Assembly: GCF_003315035.1 (NCBI RefSeq)
Contig: NZ_QNRE01000011.1
Span: forward strand, 186,001 to 250,000
Direction: 5' to 3'
DNA: 64,000 nt
DNA from: Nocardia puris
Lineage (GTDB): Bacteria > Actinomycetota > Actinomycetes > Mycobacteriales > Mycobacteriaceae
This document shows, piece after piece, positions 8,386-16,574 of this stretch. The translations under genes and the position numbers were made by a program. Under the pieces are notes generated by a model, which saw only the letters and a list, made by a program, of their open reading frames with translations, did no database searches and was not told the DNA's origin. The stretch's first letter is position 1; the number at the start of each line of letters is the position of its first letter.

Positions 8386-9942
8386 GTGACGGCGCAGGAG
8401 TCAGCCAACGTTCTCGGTCTGTGGAATATCGCCGCGGCCGATCCGGACCGGATCGCGGTCGTCGATCCCGGCGGCCGGGAGGTGACCTATCGCGAGCTGG
8501 CCACGCTCGCCGACCGCTACGCGACCGGTCTGCGCTCGCTCGGGATGGCCACCGGCGACGTGCTGGTGAGCATGGTGCACAACTGCGTCGAGGCGGTGGC
8601 GGCGTACTTCGCCGCCTACCAGGCGGGGCTGTACATCGTCGCGGTGAACTGGCACCTCACCGGTCCCGAGGTGGCCTACATCCTGCGCGACAGCGAGGCC
8701 AAGGCGTTCTTCGCGAGCGAACGGTTCGCCGCGGCCGCGAAAGCCGCCGCCGACGAGGCGGAACTGCCTGTCACGGCCCGCTTTTCGGTGGGCCCGATCG
8801 AGGGGTTCAAGTCCGTGGCGTGGCTGGGCGCGGCCGACACCGGCAGGCCCGCCGACCGCAGCACCGGCGCGCCGATGCTGTACACCTCCGGAACCACGGG
8901 GCGCCCCAAGGGAGTTCGGCGCCCGCTCACCGGCGCCGACCCGGATGTGGTGCCGCCGCACACCGGCGCGTTCTTCGGCCTGTTCGGGCTCGCGCCCTAC
9001 GGCGACCACGTGCACATCTGCGGCTCGCCGCTGTATCACACGGCCGTGCTGAACTTCGCGACGATCTCGATCCAGTTGGGGCACAAGCTCGTTCTGATGG
9101 ACAAGTGGGATCCCGAGGAGATGCTGCGGCTCATCGACAAGTACCGCGTGACGCACAGCCACATGGTGCCCACCCAGTTCCACCGGCTGCTCGCGCTGCC
9201 GGAGGGGGTGCGCGCGAAGTACGACGTGTCCTCGCTGCGCAGCATGGTGCACGGCGCGGCGCCTTGCCCGCCGGAGACCAAACGCAAGATGCTCGAGTGG
9301 TGGGGGCCGGTCGTCACCGAGTACTACGCCGCGACCGAGGGCGGTGGCACGGTGATCACCGGCGAGGAGTGGTTGCGCAAGCCCGGTTCGGTCGGCAAGG
9401 CGTGGCCGTGGTCGGTGATCAAGGTGCTGTCCGAGGCGGACGGGTCCGAGGTCGCCCCCGGGGAAGCCGGCCTGGTGTACATGAAGATGGGCGGCTCCAG
9501 CTTCGAGTACCACCACGACAAGGCCAAGACCGAGGACGCGCGCGTCGGCGACATGTTCACCGTCGGCGACATCGGTTACCTGGACTCCGATGGCTACCTC
9601 TACCTCTGCGACCGCCGCTCCGACCTGATCCTCTCCGGCGGCGTGAACATCTACCCCGCCGAGATCGAGAGCGTGCTCGTCACCCACCCCAAGGTCGCCG
9701 ACGTCGCCGTCTTCGGCATCCCGCACCCCGACTGGGGCCAGGAGGTGAAGGCCGTCGTCCAACCCGTCGACAACGTCGACCACGACGACGCCCTCACCGC
9801 CGAACTCCTCGCCTTCGCCGCCACCCAACTGGCCAAGTACAAGATCCCCCGCACCGTCGACTACCTCCCCGAACTGCCCCGCGACCCCAACGGGAAGCTC
9901 TACAAGCGCAAGCTGCGCGATCGGTACGTGCCTGCGTCGTAG
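8386..9942 (+). CDS. Acyl-CoA synthetase, FadD family
   Basis: The 518-residue adenylate-forming enzyme has the AMP-binding P-loop YTSGTTGRPKG (about residues 166-176), the A5 motif EYYAATEGGG, the A7 aspartate region VGDIGYLDSDGYLYLCDR and the C-terminal lysine motif PRDPNGKLYKRK. It ligates CoA to a carboxylic acid via an acyl-adenylate. The KstR promoter implies a steroid or side-chain acid substrate, but I cannot assign a specific fadD number. The GTG at 8386 is preferred: the upstream ATG at 8350 lies inside the promoter/operator, no ribosome site is visible, and a leaderless start fits. Confidence 0.88.
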   Translation: MTAQESANVLGLWNIAAADPDRIAVVDPGGREVTYRELATLADRYATGLRSLGMATGDVLVSMVHNCVEAVAAYFAAYQAGLYIVAVNWHLTGPEVAYILRDSEAKAFFASERFAAAAKAAADEAELPVTARFSVGPIEGFKSVAWLGAADTGRPADRSTGAPMLYTSGTTGRPKGVRRPLTGADPDVVPPHTGAFFGLFGLAPYGDHVHICGSPLYHTAVLNFATISIQLGHKLVLMDKWDPEEMLRLIDKYRVTHSHMVPTQFHRLLALPEGVRAKYDVSSLRSMVHGAAPCPPETKRKMLEWWGPVVTEYYAATEGGGTVITGEEWLRKPGSVGKAWPWSVIKVLSEADGSEVAPGEAGLVYMKMGGSSFEYHHDKAKTEDARVGDMFTVGDIGYLDSDGYLYLCDRRSDLILSGGVNIYPAEIESVLVTHPKVADVAVFGIPHPDWGQEVKAVVQPVDNVDHDDALTAELLAFAATQLAKYKIPRTVDYLPELPRDPNGKLYKRKLRDRYVPAS

Positions 9943-9967
9943 TCCGGGCGGCGCGGGGCCGCGACGA

Positions 9968-10408
9968 TCAACAGGCCGCCAGTCGTGCCAGATCGAACGC
10001 CTCTTTGGCCGGAGCCGACAGTGCCGCGCGAAGACGGGTTGCTTCGGCGGCGGACCACAGGCACTCGGTGAACTCGGCTTCGCTCATCTCCGCCGGAACG
10101 TAGAACTCCGCGACACGGGGCGGTTCGCCTTCGGACGCCGACCAGACAACAGCCTGCCGGTCCGTCAGGTTGTGTCGTACGGGTTCGAGAACGCCTCCGT
10201 CGGCACTGTCGTAGACCGTCTGCGCTTCCTCGGAGGTCAGGTGGACGAACACGCCGAGTGACCCCTCGTCGGTCTCGTCGAACATCCACCAGAGCAACGC
10301 ACCGCTGGGGATGTGGAACAGCATGATGTTGGAGAAGCCGTCCCAGCGTCCGAGTACCAGCGGCTGCCGGAGCGGCTTCTCGATCAGCCATCCGTATCGG
10401 TCGGTCAC
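9968..10408 (-). CDS. Hypothetical protein, second gene of an unknown pair
   Basis: The 146-residue protein has no signal peptide or membrane span. It begins TDRYGWLIEKPLRQPLVLGRWDGF, is rich in W and acidic residues, and ends in an alanine-rich helix. I do not recognise a family. The size, acidity and 4-bp coupling (GTGA) to the gene before it resemble immunity-type proteins of actinobacterial effector cassettes, but nothing in the sequence proves this. The pair interrupts the KstR island and shows no KstR site. Confidence 0.6.
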   Translation of the reverse strand: MTDRYGWLIEKPLRQPLVLGRWDGFSNIMLFHIPSGALLWWMFDETDEGSLGVFVHLTSEEAQTVYDSADGGVLEPVRHNLTDRQAVVWSASEGEPPRVAEFYVPAEMSEAEFTECLWSAAEATRLRAALSAPAKEAFDLARLAAC

Positions 10409-10953
10409 GTCGGATCACCTCCAATCCCCCAGGTCAACGACTCCAGTGTGACACGGGTGGGACTGACCCACCATGCCTGATTGATCACCAGCTCGTGGGC
10501 TTGCTCTGGCTCGATCGGGGCGAGAACACTCACGTGTGCGGGGTTGCGTGGTGTCGGTGTCCGCATCACCAAGTAGTCAGCCTCGATCAAATCGCCGACA
10601 CGGAACCATCTCACGCGTTCTCGAATGCGGATGCGGGCCGGCGGATTCATACCCCTCACCGCCATTCCTGCCTCCTCCGGCGTGCACTTCCCGAGCAGCA
10701 TCGAGATGTCGTACTCGATCGGCGTGCGTCGATCGAATCGGGGTTGCTCGCGGAACTCGTATGTCCCGTCCGCGCGGACCCGCCCGTACCGACTGACCCA
10801 CGCAGTTGGATCGACCGAGGAGATGTGGCGGTATTGCGGTCCGGTCCAATGCGGTGGATCTTCGGGCGATCTCCGCCCGCTGCCGCCAACGGCCATCGAG
10901 AAGTACCCCCCTCGAGTTTCGACACGACGAAGATGTGCACGAGTGTCAGCCAT
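10405..10953 (-). CDS. Hypothetical protein, first gene of an unknown pair
   Basis: The 182-residue protein begins ADTRAHLRRVETRGGYFSMAVG and contains HWTGPQYRHISSVDPTAWVSRYG and RVRWFRVGDLIEADYLVMRT. It has no signal peptide or obvious membrane helix. The frame stays open upstream to 11199, but the extra part reads as non-coding arginine/proline-rich sequence, so ATG at 10953 is chosen. It overlaps the next gene by 4 bp (GTGA). Function is unknown; it could be a toxin-like or substrate-like domain. Confidence 0.55.
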   Translation of the reverse strand: MADTRAHLRRVETRGGYFSMAVGGSGRRSPEDPPHWTGPQYRHISSVDPTAWVSRYGRVRADGTYEFREQPRFDRRTPIEYDISMLLGKCTPEEAGMAVRGMNPPARIRIRERVRWFRVGDLIEADYLVMRTPTPRNPAHVSVLAPIEPEQAHELVINQAWWVSPTRVTLESLTWGIGGDPT

Positions 10954-11089
10954 ACCCCTTGGCTGGAGGGCTTCGACAAACCTGAATACCGGTAGCTTGT
11001 CGTACCGTCCCTGAGCCCGTATCCAGGCTACCCCCCAGCTGCCTCTGTGACGGACGACCGGATTCCGGAGCCGTAGAACCGTCGGTATC

Positions 11090-11929
11090 TCAGCGGCTGT
11101 TTCGCGCCGCCTCGGCACGGCGCAGTGCGTGGTCGCGGAGTTGCTCTTCGGACGTGAAGTCCACTTGGCGGGCCGCGTTGGCCAGCGCGGTGACCACACA
11201 GGTGCCGAAGGGGCCGTCGTGGTCGAACAGCGTGGCCGAGCCCACCGCGACGCCGTCGGCGCTGAGGTGGCTGTCGCCCTCGATGCCGAGTTCGGGGCCG
11301 CGCGGCGGGCGAGAGAGGGCCAGGGTGAGGTCGGCGTTGATGAAGCCGATGCCCGCGCTGCCCCAGTTGGTCATCAAGCTGGCCGATTCGCCGAGTTCGG
11401 CCGCGGCGACGAACGGTGACGGGGGCTCGCCGAGGACCGGGGCCGGCGGGCGCTGCCATGCGCGTTTGCGCGTGTCGTTCTGGTGTTCGGCCAGCGACTC
11501 CGACCACCCCGCGTCGCTGCCCCACAGGTGGGTGCCCGCGCCCGCGAGCACATCCGAGGGCGGTGGGGCGGGCTGCTCGGCGCGCGTCCAGAGGTTTCCT
11601 GGCGGCTGCTCGGAGCGTTTCAGGAACACCACCGTCGCCCTGGCCACCGCCTCACCGCCCTGGATGAGTTCGGCGTCGGCCACCACGATCCGCCGACCGG
11701 CGCGCACCGGCGTCGTCACCACTTCGACCGGTTTGCGCAAGGTGGGCCGGAACAGATCGACGGTCAGCCGCGCGGGCACGAAACCCGGTGCGCCGTACTC
11801 GATCTCGAGCGCCCATGCCAGCAGGCCGCAGATCGACGGGCCGTTCACCATATCGGGCGACCACGCGCTGGCCGCCAACGGCAGCGGCTCGAACCCGCGC
11901 TCGGTGCGCTCGAAGAACGCCATCTCCAT
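11090..11929 (-). CDS. Acyl-CoA thioesterase, TesB-like double hot-dog
   Basis: The 279-residue protein has two hot-dog-like halves: residues about 1-110 (MAFFERTERGFEPLPLAASAWSPDMVNGPS, then GFVPARLTVDLFRPTLRKPVEV) and about 180-270 (FINADLTLALSRPPRGPELGIEG, then DGPFGTCVVTALAN). This is the arrangement of the 4HBT-3/TesB-like thioesterases that hydrolyse acyl-CoAs. It lies directly downstream of fadD19, separated by a T-tailed terminator, so it may have its own promoter or rely on read-through. Homology favours ATG at 11929, with the internal ATG at 11923 as an alternative. A role in recycling CoA from stalled steroid-CoA is inference. Confidence 0.75.
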   Translation of the reverse strand: MEMAFFERTERGFEPLPLAASAWSPDMVNGPSICGLLAWALEIEYGAPGFVPARLTVDLFRPTLRKPVEVVTTPVRAGRRIVVADAELIQGGEAVARATVVFLKRSEQPPGNLWTRAEQPAPPPSDVLAGAGTHLWGSDAGWSESLAEHQNDTRKRAWQRPPAPVLGEPPSPFVAAAELGESASLMTNWGSAGIGFINADLTLALSRPPRGPELGIEGDSHLSADGVAVGSATLFDHDGPFGTCVVTALANAARQVDFTSEEQLRDHALRRAEAARNSR

Positions 11930-11956
11930 CGAATCTGCCTTCCTTGACGCGCAAAA

Positions 11957-11979
11957 GGGCCGCCGGAGTGCGGCGGCCC
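11957..11979 (-). terminator. Rho-independent terminator after fadD19
   Basis: On the minus strand GGGCCGCC, a 7-nt loop and GGCGGCCC are followed by TTTT. It lies 13 bp past the fadD19 stop. Confidence 0.8.
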
Positions 11980-11991
11980 CTCGCGCGGAGA

Positions 11992-13641
11992 CTACTTGCC
12001 GGCGACCGTGCCGTGCTCGTCGGCCGGACGGGCGGCGGTTTGCTCCTTGGCCCAACGGTAGTCGGGCTTGCCCGCCGGGGAGCGCTTGATCTCGTCGACG
12101 AACCAGAGGCTGCGGGGGTGCTTGTAGGGGGCGATCTCCTGGGTGAGGACCGGGCGCAGATCCTCCAGCGACGGACGGTTCGCGCCGCGACACTGGACGA
12201 CGGCGGCCACGCGCTGGCCCCAGCGCTGATCGTCCACCCCCACCACGAGGGCGTCGAAGACGTCGGGATGCGCCTTGAGCGCGCCCTCCACCTCCTCCGG
12301 GTAGATCTTCTCGCCACCGCTGTTGATGCTCACCGAACCGCGGCCGAGCATGGTGACGGTACCGTCCTCCTCGACGCGCGCGTAGTCGCCGGGGATGGAG
12401 TAGCGCACCCCGTTGATCTCCTTGAACGTCGCCGCGGTCTTGGCCTCGTCCTTGTAGTACCCGAGCGGGATGTGCCCCTTGCGGGCGAGGATGCCCACCT
12501 TCCCCGAGCCCGGCTCGACGGGCTTGCCGTCCTCGTCGAGCACCTCGGTGGCGGCGTCGATCTTCACGCGCGGCCCGCCGGTGTGGGTGGCGCCCTTGGT
12601 GACCATCGACAACCCGCCGAAGCCGGTCTCCGAGGACCCGATGGAGTCCGAGATCATCCGGTTCGGCAGCAGATCGAGGAACTTGTCCTTGAGCGCGGGC
12701 GAGAACAGCGCCGCGCTGCTGGCGATCACGTACAGGCTGGACAGGTCGTAGGGCTTGCCGGTCTCCGGGTTGCCCTCCTCCAGCGCGTCGAGCATCGGCT
12801 GCGCCATCGCGTCGCCGGTGATGAAGATGAGGTTGATCTGGTGCCGGTCGATGTGCTGCCACACGCCGTGGCCGCTGAACTCCGGGATCATCACGGTCTT
12901 GCCGCCGCCGAACAGGCTCTGGAAGGTGGCCCACTGCGAACCGCCGTGGATCATCGGCGGGATCGGGAAGCGCGTCATCGGCGGGTTCGCCGCGCCCAGC
13001 TTCGCCAGGTCCCATTCGTCGGCGACGTACTCGCCGGTGAGGAAGTTGATCCCGCCGCCGAGTACCCGCCACACGTCTTCCTGCCGCCACATCACGCCCT
13101 TGGGCATGCCGGTGGTGCCGCCGGTGTAGAGCATGTACAGGTCGTCGGGCGAGCGTTCGCCGAAGTCGCGGTCCCCGGAGGCCTGGGCCAGCGCGGCCTC
13201 GTATTCCACCGAATCCGCCGCGAGCGGCACCGAATCGACCGTATCGTCATCGACGACGACCACGGTTTTCAGCTTGGGCAGATTCGGGCGGATGGCGGAC
13301 ACCTTCGGGGTGTAGCGGCGCTCGTGGATCAGCGCGACCATGTCCGAATTGTCGAAGATGTATTGCAACTCGTTCTCGACGTATCGGAAGTTCACGTTGA
13401 TCATCACGGCGCGCGCTTTGAAAACCGCGACCATGGCCTCGACGGCCTCGATCGTGTTGCGCGAGTATATGCCCACCTTGTCACCCGGTTGGACACCGTT
13501 TTCCAGCAGGTAGTGCGCCAGTTTGTTGGCTCGCTCCTCCAGCTGGGCGTAGGTCACCTCACGGGCGTCGTCGGCCAGTGCGACGCGGTCGGGCATGAGG
13601 TCGATGGCGTGTTCGACGAGGTCCGCTATGTTGTGGCTCAC
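11992..13641 (-). CDS. fadD19: Steroid-CoA ligase FadD19
   Basis: The 549-residue enzyme is near-collinear with M. tuberculosis FadD19: IADLVEHAIDLMPDRVAL at the start, the P-loop LLYTGGTTGMPKGVMWR-type motif (about residues 168-184), DSIGSSETGFGG, GRGSVSINSGGEKIYPEE and the C-terminal KRSPAGKPDYRWAKEQ with the catalytic lysine. FadD19 activates C26-carboxylated steroid side chains, or C24-branched ones, with CoA. The start is GTG at 13641; TTGTCA and TATTTT boxes place transcription at this codon, so the message is probably leaderless. It is divergent from echA19 through a KstR site, as in M. tuberculosis. Confidence 0.94.
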   Translation of the reverse strand: MSHNIADLVEHAIDLMPDRVALADDAREVTYAQLEERANKLAHYLLENGVQPGDKVGIYSRNTIEAVEAMVAVFKARAVMINVNFRYVENELQYIFDNSDMVALIHERRYTPKVSAIRPNLPKLKTVVVVDDDTVDSVPLAADSVEYEAALAQASGDRDFGERSPDDLYMLYTGGTTGMPKGVMWRQEDVWRVLGGGINFLTGEYVADEWDLAKLGAANPPMTRFPIPPMIHGGSQWATFQSLFGGGKTVMIPEFSGHGVWQHIDRHQINLIFITGDAMAQPMLDALEEGNPETGKPYDLSSLYVIASSAALFSPALKDKFLDLLPNRMISDSIGSSETGFGGLSMVTKGATHTGGPRVKIDAATEVLDEDGKPVEPGSGKVGILARKGHIPLGYYKDEAKTAATFKEINGVRYSIPGDYARVEEDGTVTMLGRGSVSINSGGEKIYPEEVEGALKAHPDVFDALVVGVDDQRWGQRVAAVVQCRGANRPSLEDLRPVLTQEIAPYKHPRSLWFVDEIKRSPAGKPDYRWAKEQTAARPADEHGTVAGK

Positions 13642-13647
13642 ACCCTA

Positions 13648-13676
13648 AAAATAGAACGTGTTACTGTTCCTGACAA
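13648..13676 (-). promoter_or_regulatory. KstR-controlled fadD19 promoter
   Basis: On the minus strand TTGTCA (13676-13671), a 17-bp spacer and TATTTT (13653-13648) form a strong promoter. The KstR-like site TAGAACGTGTTACT (13652-13665, one mismatch at the end) fills the spacer. The predicted start point is about 13641, the first base of the fadD19 GTG. echA19 on the other strand is presumably controlled by the same site. Confidence 0.8.
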
Positions 13677-13700
13677 GGCTCGAAAGTCAGGAGATCAGCA

Positions 13701-14483
13701 ATGCCGCACTGCCTCGTCGAGAAGCGCGATCACGTGCTCGTCGTCACCATGAACCGGCCCGAGGCCCGCAACGCGCTCTCGGCCGAGATGATGGCGATCA
13801 TGCGCGACGCCTGGGACCGGGTGGACAGCGATCCGGACATCCGCGTCGCGATCCTGACCGGCGCGGGCGGCGCGTTCTGCGCGGGCATGGATCTCAAGGC
13901 GATGAACGCCCGCCCGCCCGGCGAATCGTTCTCCGGCGGCGGCTTCGACCTCACCCGGCTCGACGCGCTGCTCAAGGGCCGCAGGCTCACCAAACCGCTG
14001 ATCGCGGCGGTCGAGGGCCCGGCCATCGCGGGCGGCACCGAGATCCTGCAGGGCACCGACCTGCGCGTGGCCGGGGAGAGCGCGAAATTCGGCGTGTCCG
14101 AGGCACGCTGGGGCCTGTTCCCGCTCGGCGGCTCTGCGGTGCGGCTGGTGCGCCAGATCCCCTACACCGTGGCCGCCGAGATCCTGCTGACCGGGCGGCA
14201 CCTGAGCGCCGCCGAGGCCAAGGAGATCGGGTTGATCGGCCACGTGGTCCCCGACGGTTCCGCGCTGGACAAGGCCCTCGAGCTGGCCAGCCAGATCGCG
14301 GCCAACGGACCGCTGGCGGTGCGGGCCATCCTGCGCACCATCCGCGAGACCGAGGGCCTGCACGAGGAGGAGGCCTTCAAGATCGAGGCCCAGCTCGGCG
14401 CGGAGGTCTTCCGGTCCGCCGACGCCAAGGAAGGGCCGAAGGCGTTCGCCGAGAAGCGGGCGCCCCACTTCACCGGGCAGTGA
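13701..14483 (+). CDS. echA19: Enoyl-CoA hydratase EchA19
   Basis: The 260-residue crotonase matches M. tuberculosis EchA19, which hydrates the steroid enoyl-CoA of the cholesterol side chain. Landmarks: VTMNRPEARNALS, oxyanion-hole loop GAGGAFCAGMDLKAMNA (about residues 53-69), AVEGPAIAGGTEILQGTDLR, and the catalytic-side segment ARWGLFPLGGSAVRL. The end AEKRAPHFTGQ is typical. ATG at 13701 has AGGAG 8 bp upstream, unlike the leaderless fadD19 on the other strand. A GC-rich hairpin follows. Confidence 0.93.
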   Translation: MPHCLVEKRDHVLVVTMNRPEARNALSAEMMAIMRDAWDRVDSDPDIRVAILTGAGGAFCAGMDLKAMNARPPGESFSGGGFDLTRLDALLKGRRLTKPLIAAVEGPAIAGGTEILQGTDLRVAGESAKFGVSEARWGLFPLGGSAVRLVRQIPYTVAAEILLTGRHLSAAEAKEIGLIGHVVPDGSALDKALELASQIAANGPLAVRAILRTIRETEGLHEEEAFKIEAQLGAEVFRSADAKEGPKAFAEKRAPHFTGQ

Positions 14484-14490
14484 GACACCG

Positions 14491-14522
14491 CGGCCCCCGT
14501 GCGCGCACCGCGCCGGGGGCCG
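14491..14522. terminator. Terminator between echA19 and the VOC gene
   Basis: CGGCCCCC (14491-14498) pairs with GGGGGCCG (14515-14522) between two convergent genes; both may use it. Confidence 0.65.
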
Positions 14523-14535
14523 AGTCGTGCCCAGG

Positions 14536-14955
14536 TCACTCCGCGCCGGGGTAGGCCATCCAGAACGGCTCCCACTGGTGGCCGTCGGGGTCGATGAAGT
14601 TGCGGCCGTGCATGCCGACCTCGGCCTCCTGCGCGGCCTTGTCCGGGTTGACCTCCTCGGTGGCGCCGGCGGCCAGCGCGGCGGCGGCCAGCGCGTCCAC
14701 CTCCTCGCGGCTGCCCAGCGAGAGCGCGTAGGTGGCGGAGATGACGGCGCCGGTGTCGGCGACCGGGCGCTTGCTGAAGGTGCTGAAGAACTCGCGGGTC
14801 AGCAGCATCAGGCAGATGTTGTCGTCGACGACGATGCAGGCGGCGTTGTCGTCGGTGAAGTCCTGGTTCACCTTCCAGCCCAGGGCCTCGTAGAAGGCCT
14901 TGGAGCGGTTCAGGTCGGCGACGGGGAGGTTGATGAAGATCATCTTGCTGCTCAT
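14536..14955 (-). CDS. VOC/glyoxalase-fold protein
   Basis: The 139-residue protein has the two beta-alpha-beta-beta-beta modules of the vicinal oxygen chelate fold: KMIFINLPVADLNRSKAFYEALGW (module 1) and ISATYALSLGSREEVDALAAAA to GRNFIDPDGHQWEPFWM (module 2). The start carries few conserved metal ligands, and the last motif has the usual DPDGH...E pattern. Such proteins include lactoylglutathione-lyase relatives and bleomycin-type binding proteins; the substrate is unknown. It is divergent from an ECF sigma factor. ATG at 14955. Confidence 0.8.
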   Translation of the reverse strand: MSSKMIFINLPVADLNRSKAFYEALGWKVNQDFTDDNAACIVVDDNICLMLLTREFFSTFSKRPVADTGAVISATYALSLGSREEVDALAAAALAAGATEEVNPDKAAQEAEVGMHGRNFIDPDGHQWEPFWMAYPGAE

Positions 14956-15114
14956 GGAGTTTCGTCCTTTCGGGGCGCTCGGTGCGTGGTCACAGGTAAG
15001 GACGGGGCAGGTGCGCCGAACTCATCGCTGCCGCCGAAAATTCTGATCTTGAAGGGTCGACCAGGCAGTTTTCGGGCCTGTCGCTTGTCGGTGGCCTGTG
15101 GCATCGTGACCTCC

Positions 15115-16113
15115 ATGACCGAATCGTCCGGCCCGGCCGCGACCCTCTCGCCCGACGTGCTCGCGTCGTTCGAGGGGCACCGGCGGGAACTGTGCGCCTA
15201 CGCGTACCGCATGCTCGGCTCCTCGTTCGAGGCCGAGGACGCGGTACAGGAGACTTTCACGCGCGCGTGGAAGTCCTACGACTCCTTCGAGGGTCGCGCG
15301 AGCCTGCGCTCGTGGTTGTACCGCATCGCCACCAATGTCTGCCTGGACATGCTCGACGGCCCGCAGCGCCGGGCCAGGCCGATGGATCTCAACGGCCCGT
15401 ACCGCCCCGACGCGCCGCTCCCGCCGCCGCAGCCGGACTACGTCTGGATCGAGCCCATCCCGAATTCCCTTGCCTTCGGGGCTGATCCGGCCGAGCACGC
15501 CACCATCAAGGACACGCTGCGCCTGGCGTTCGTGGCCGCCTGTCAGCACCTGCCCGCCACCCAGCGCGCCATCCTGATCATGCGCGAGGTGCTGCGCTTC
15601 TCGGCCAGCGAGACGGCCGAGGCGCTGATGATGTCGCCCGCGTCGGTCAACAGCGCCCTGCAGCGGGCGCGCGCGACCATGTCGAAGATCAAGCCCACCG
15701 ACTCCGACGGCTACGACGAGACCGACGAGAACCAGCGCAAGCTCATCGACGATTTCGTCACCGCGTTCGAGTCCTACGATATGGACGCGCTCACCTCACT
15801 GCTGAAAGCCGATGTCGCGCTGTCGATGCCGCCGCTCGAGCTGTGGGTCTCCGGCCCGGAGAACGTGGCCGCGTTCATGCTCGGCCACGGCGCGGCCTGC
15901 CGCAATTCGCGGATGATCCGCCTCGAGGGCGCCAACGGCCTGCCCGCCTTCGGCCACTACAAGCCCACCGACGAGCCGGGCGTGTACTCCCCGTGGTCCA
16001 TCACGGTGCTCGAACTCGAGGGCAAGACCATCACCGGCCTCAACTTCTTCCTCGACACGGAGAAGTTGTTCCCACTGTTCGACCTGCCGATGGAACTGCG
16101 CGACCCGGCCTGA
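15115..16113 (+). CDS. ECF sigma factor with SnoaL-like C-terminal domain (SigG/SigJ type)
   Basis: The 332-residue protein joins a sigma-70 region 2 (LCAYAYRMLGSSFEAEDAVQETFTR..., about residues 25-90), region 4 (LPATQRAILIMREVLRFSASETAEAL, about 145-190) and a SnoaL/NTF2-like tail (about 205-325; LIDDFVTAFESYDMDALTSLL). ECF factors with this fused tail usually have no anti-sigma factor and are controlled by the tail itself; the neighbours here fit, as no anti-sigma gene is adjacent. M. tuberculosis SigG is the nearest analogue I recall. The ATG at 15115 is chosen from the homology start; the longer open frame upstream is not coding. It ends before a bidirectional hairpin. Confidence 0.85.
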   Translation: MTESSGPAATLSPDVLASFEGHRRELCAYAYRMLGSSFEAEDAVQETFTRAWKSYDSFEGRASLRSWLYRIATNVCLDMLDGPQRRARPMDLNGPYRPDAPLPPPQPDYVWIEPIPNSLAFGADPAEHATIKDTLRLAFVAACQHLPATQRAILIMREVLRFSASETAEALMMSPASVNSALQRARATMSKIKPTDSDGYDETDENQRKLIDDFVTAFESYDMDALTSLLKADVALSMPPLELWVSGPENVAAFMLGHGAACRNSRMIRLEGANGLPAFGHYKPTDEPGVYSPWSITVLELEGKTITGLNFFLDTEKLFPLFDLPMELRDPA

Positions 16114-16126
16114 TCGGCGAGACACG

Positions 16127-16162
16127 AAGGGGCCGTTCGTCTTTGTAGACGAACGGCCCTTT
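16127..16162. terminator. Bidirectional terminator, sigma gene and 16.2-kb gene
   Basis: GGCCGTTCGTCT (16131-16142) and AGACGAACGGCC (16147-16158) pair perfectly around TTGT. Flanking A and T bases extend the stem to 16127-16162. Confidence 0.85.
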
Positions 16163-16191
16163 GTGCTCGGCCTTCACGATCCTGGCTGCGG

Positions 16192-16479
16192 TCAGTCGGT
16201 GGACGGGATTGTGCCGAGGGATGCCGAGGGTCGATAAGCTGCGACGAACTCGGACACCTCGCACGGGCCCCTGAGCTTGTCGAGCAGTTCCGGGTCCGCA
16301 TAGATCTCGGCGGTGTGTTGCCACGCGGTCAGTTCGTGGACAAATACTTCTGTTTTCGTGATCCGTACGTGCGTCAGTTCCGCCACGGCCTCGGCGCGGC
16401 CGTCGTCCGGTAAGTCGGCGAGCCAGGGGTACTCCCGCGTCATCCGGTCGATCGGGGGTTCTGGGACGTCAGTGGTCAC
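16192..16479 (-). CDS. Small hypothetical protein
   Basis: The 95-residue acidic protein starts at GTG 16479 (TTDVPEPPIDRMTREYPWLADLPDDGRAE) and has a helical centre (AVAELTHVRITKTEVFVHELTAWQHTAEIYADPELLD). No signal peptide, membrane span or known motif is visible. It lies alone between two hairpins. The pattern of a short strand-helix protein with an EIYADPEL-like tail resembles antitoxin-like or prevent-host-death relatives, but no toxin gene is next to it. It may be a lone remnant. Confidence 0.55.
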   Translation of the reverse strand: MTTDVPEPPIDRMTREYPWLADLPDDGRAEAVAELTHVRITKTEVFVHELTAWQHTAEIYADPELLDKLRGPCEVSEFVAAYRPSASLGTIPSTD

Positions 16480-16533
16480 TTCGGGCAGGCTATCGGCGAA
16501 TGCGGCTGTGCGCAGGTGATTTCCGGTGAACGG

Positions 16534-16563
16534 CGAAGGCCCGCCGGATTCGGCGGGCCTTCG
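16534..16563. terminator. Terminator after the fadE26-fadE27 operon
   Basis: CGAAGGCCCGCCG (16534-16546) and CGGCGGGCCTTCG (16551-16563) pair perfectly over 13 bp around GATT, 12 bp beyond the fadE27 stop. Confidence 0.8.
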
Positions 16564-16574
16564 TCCTGCTGTGC

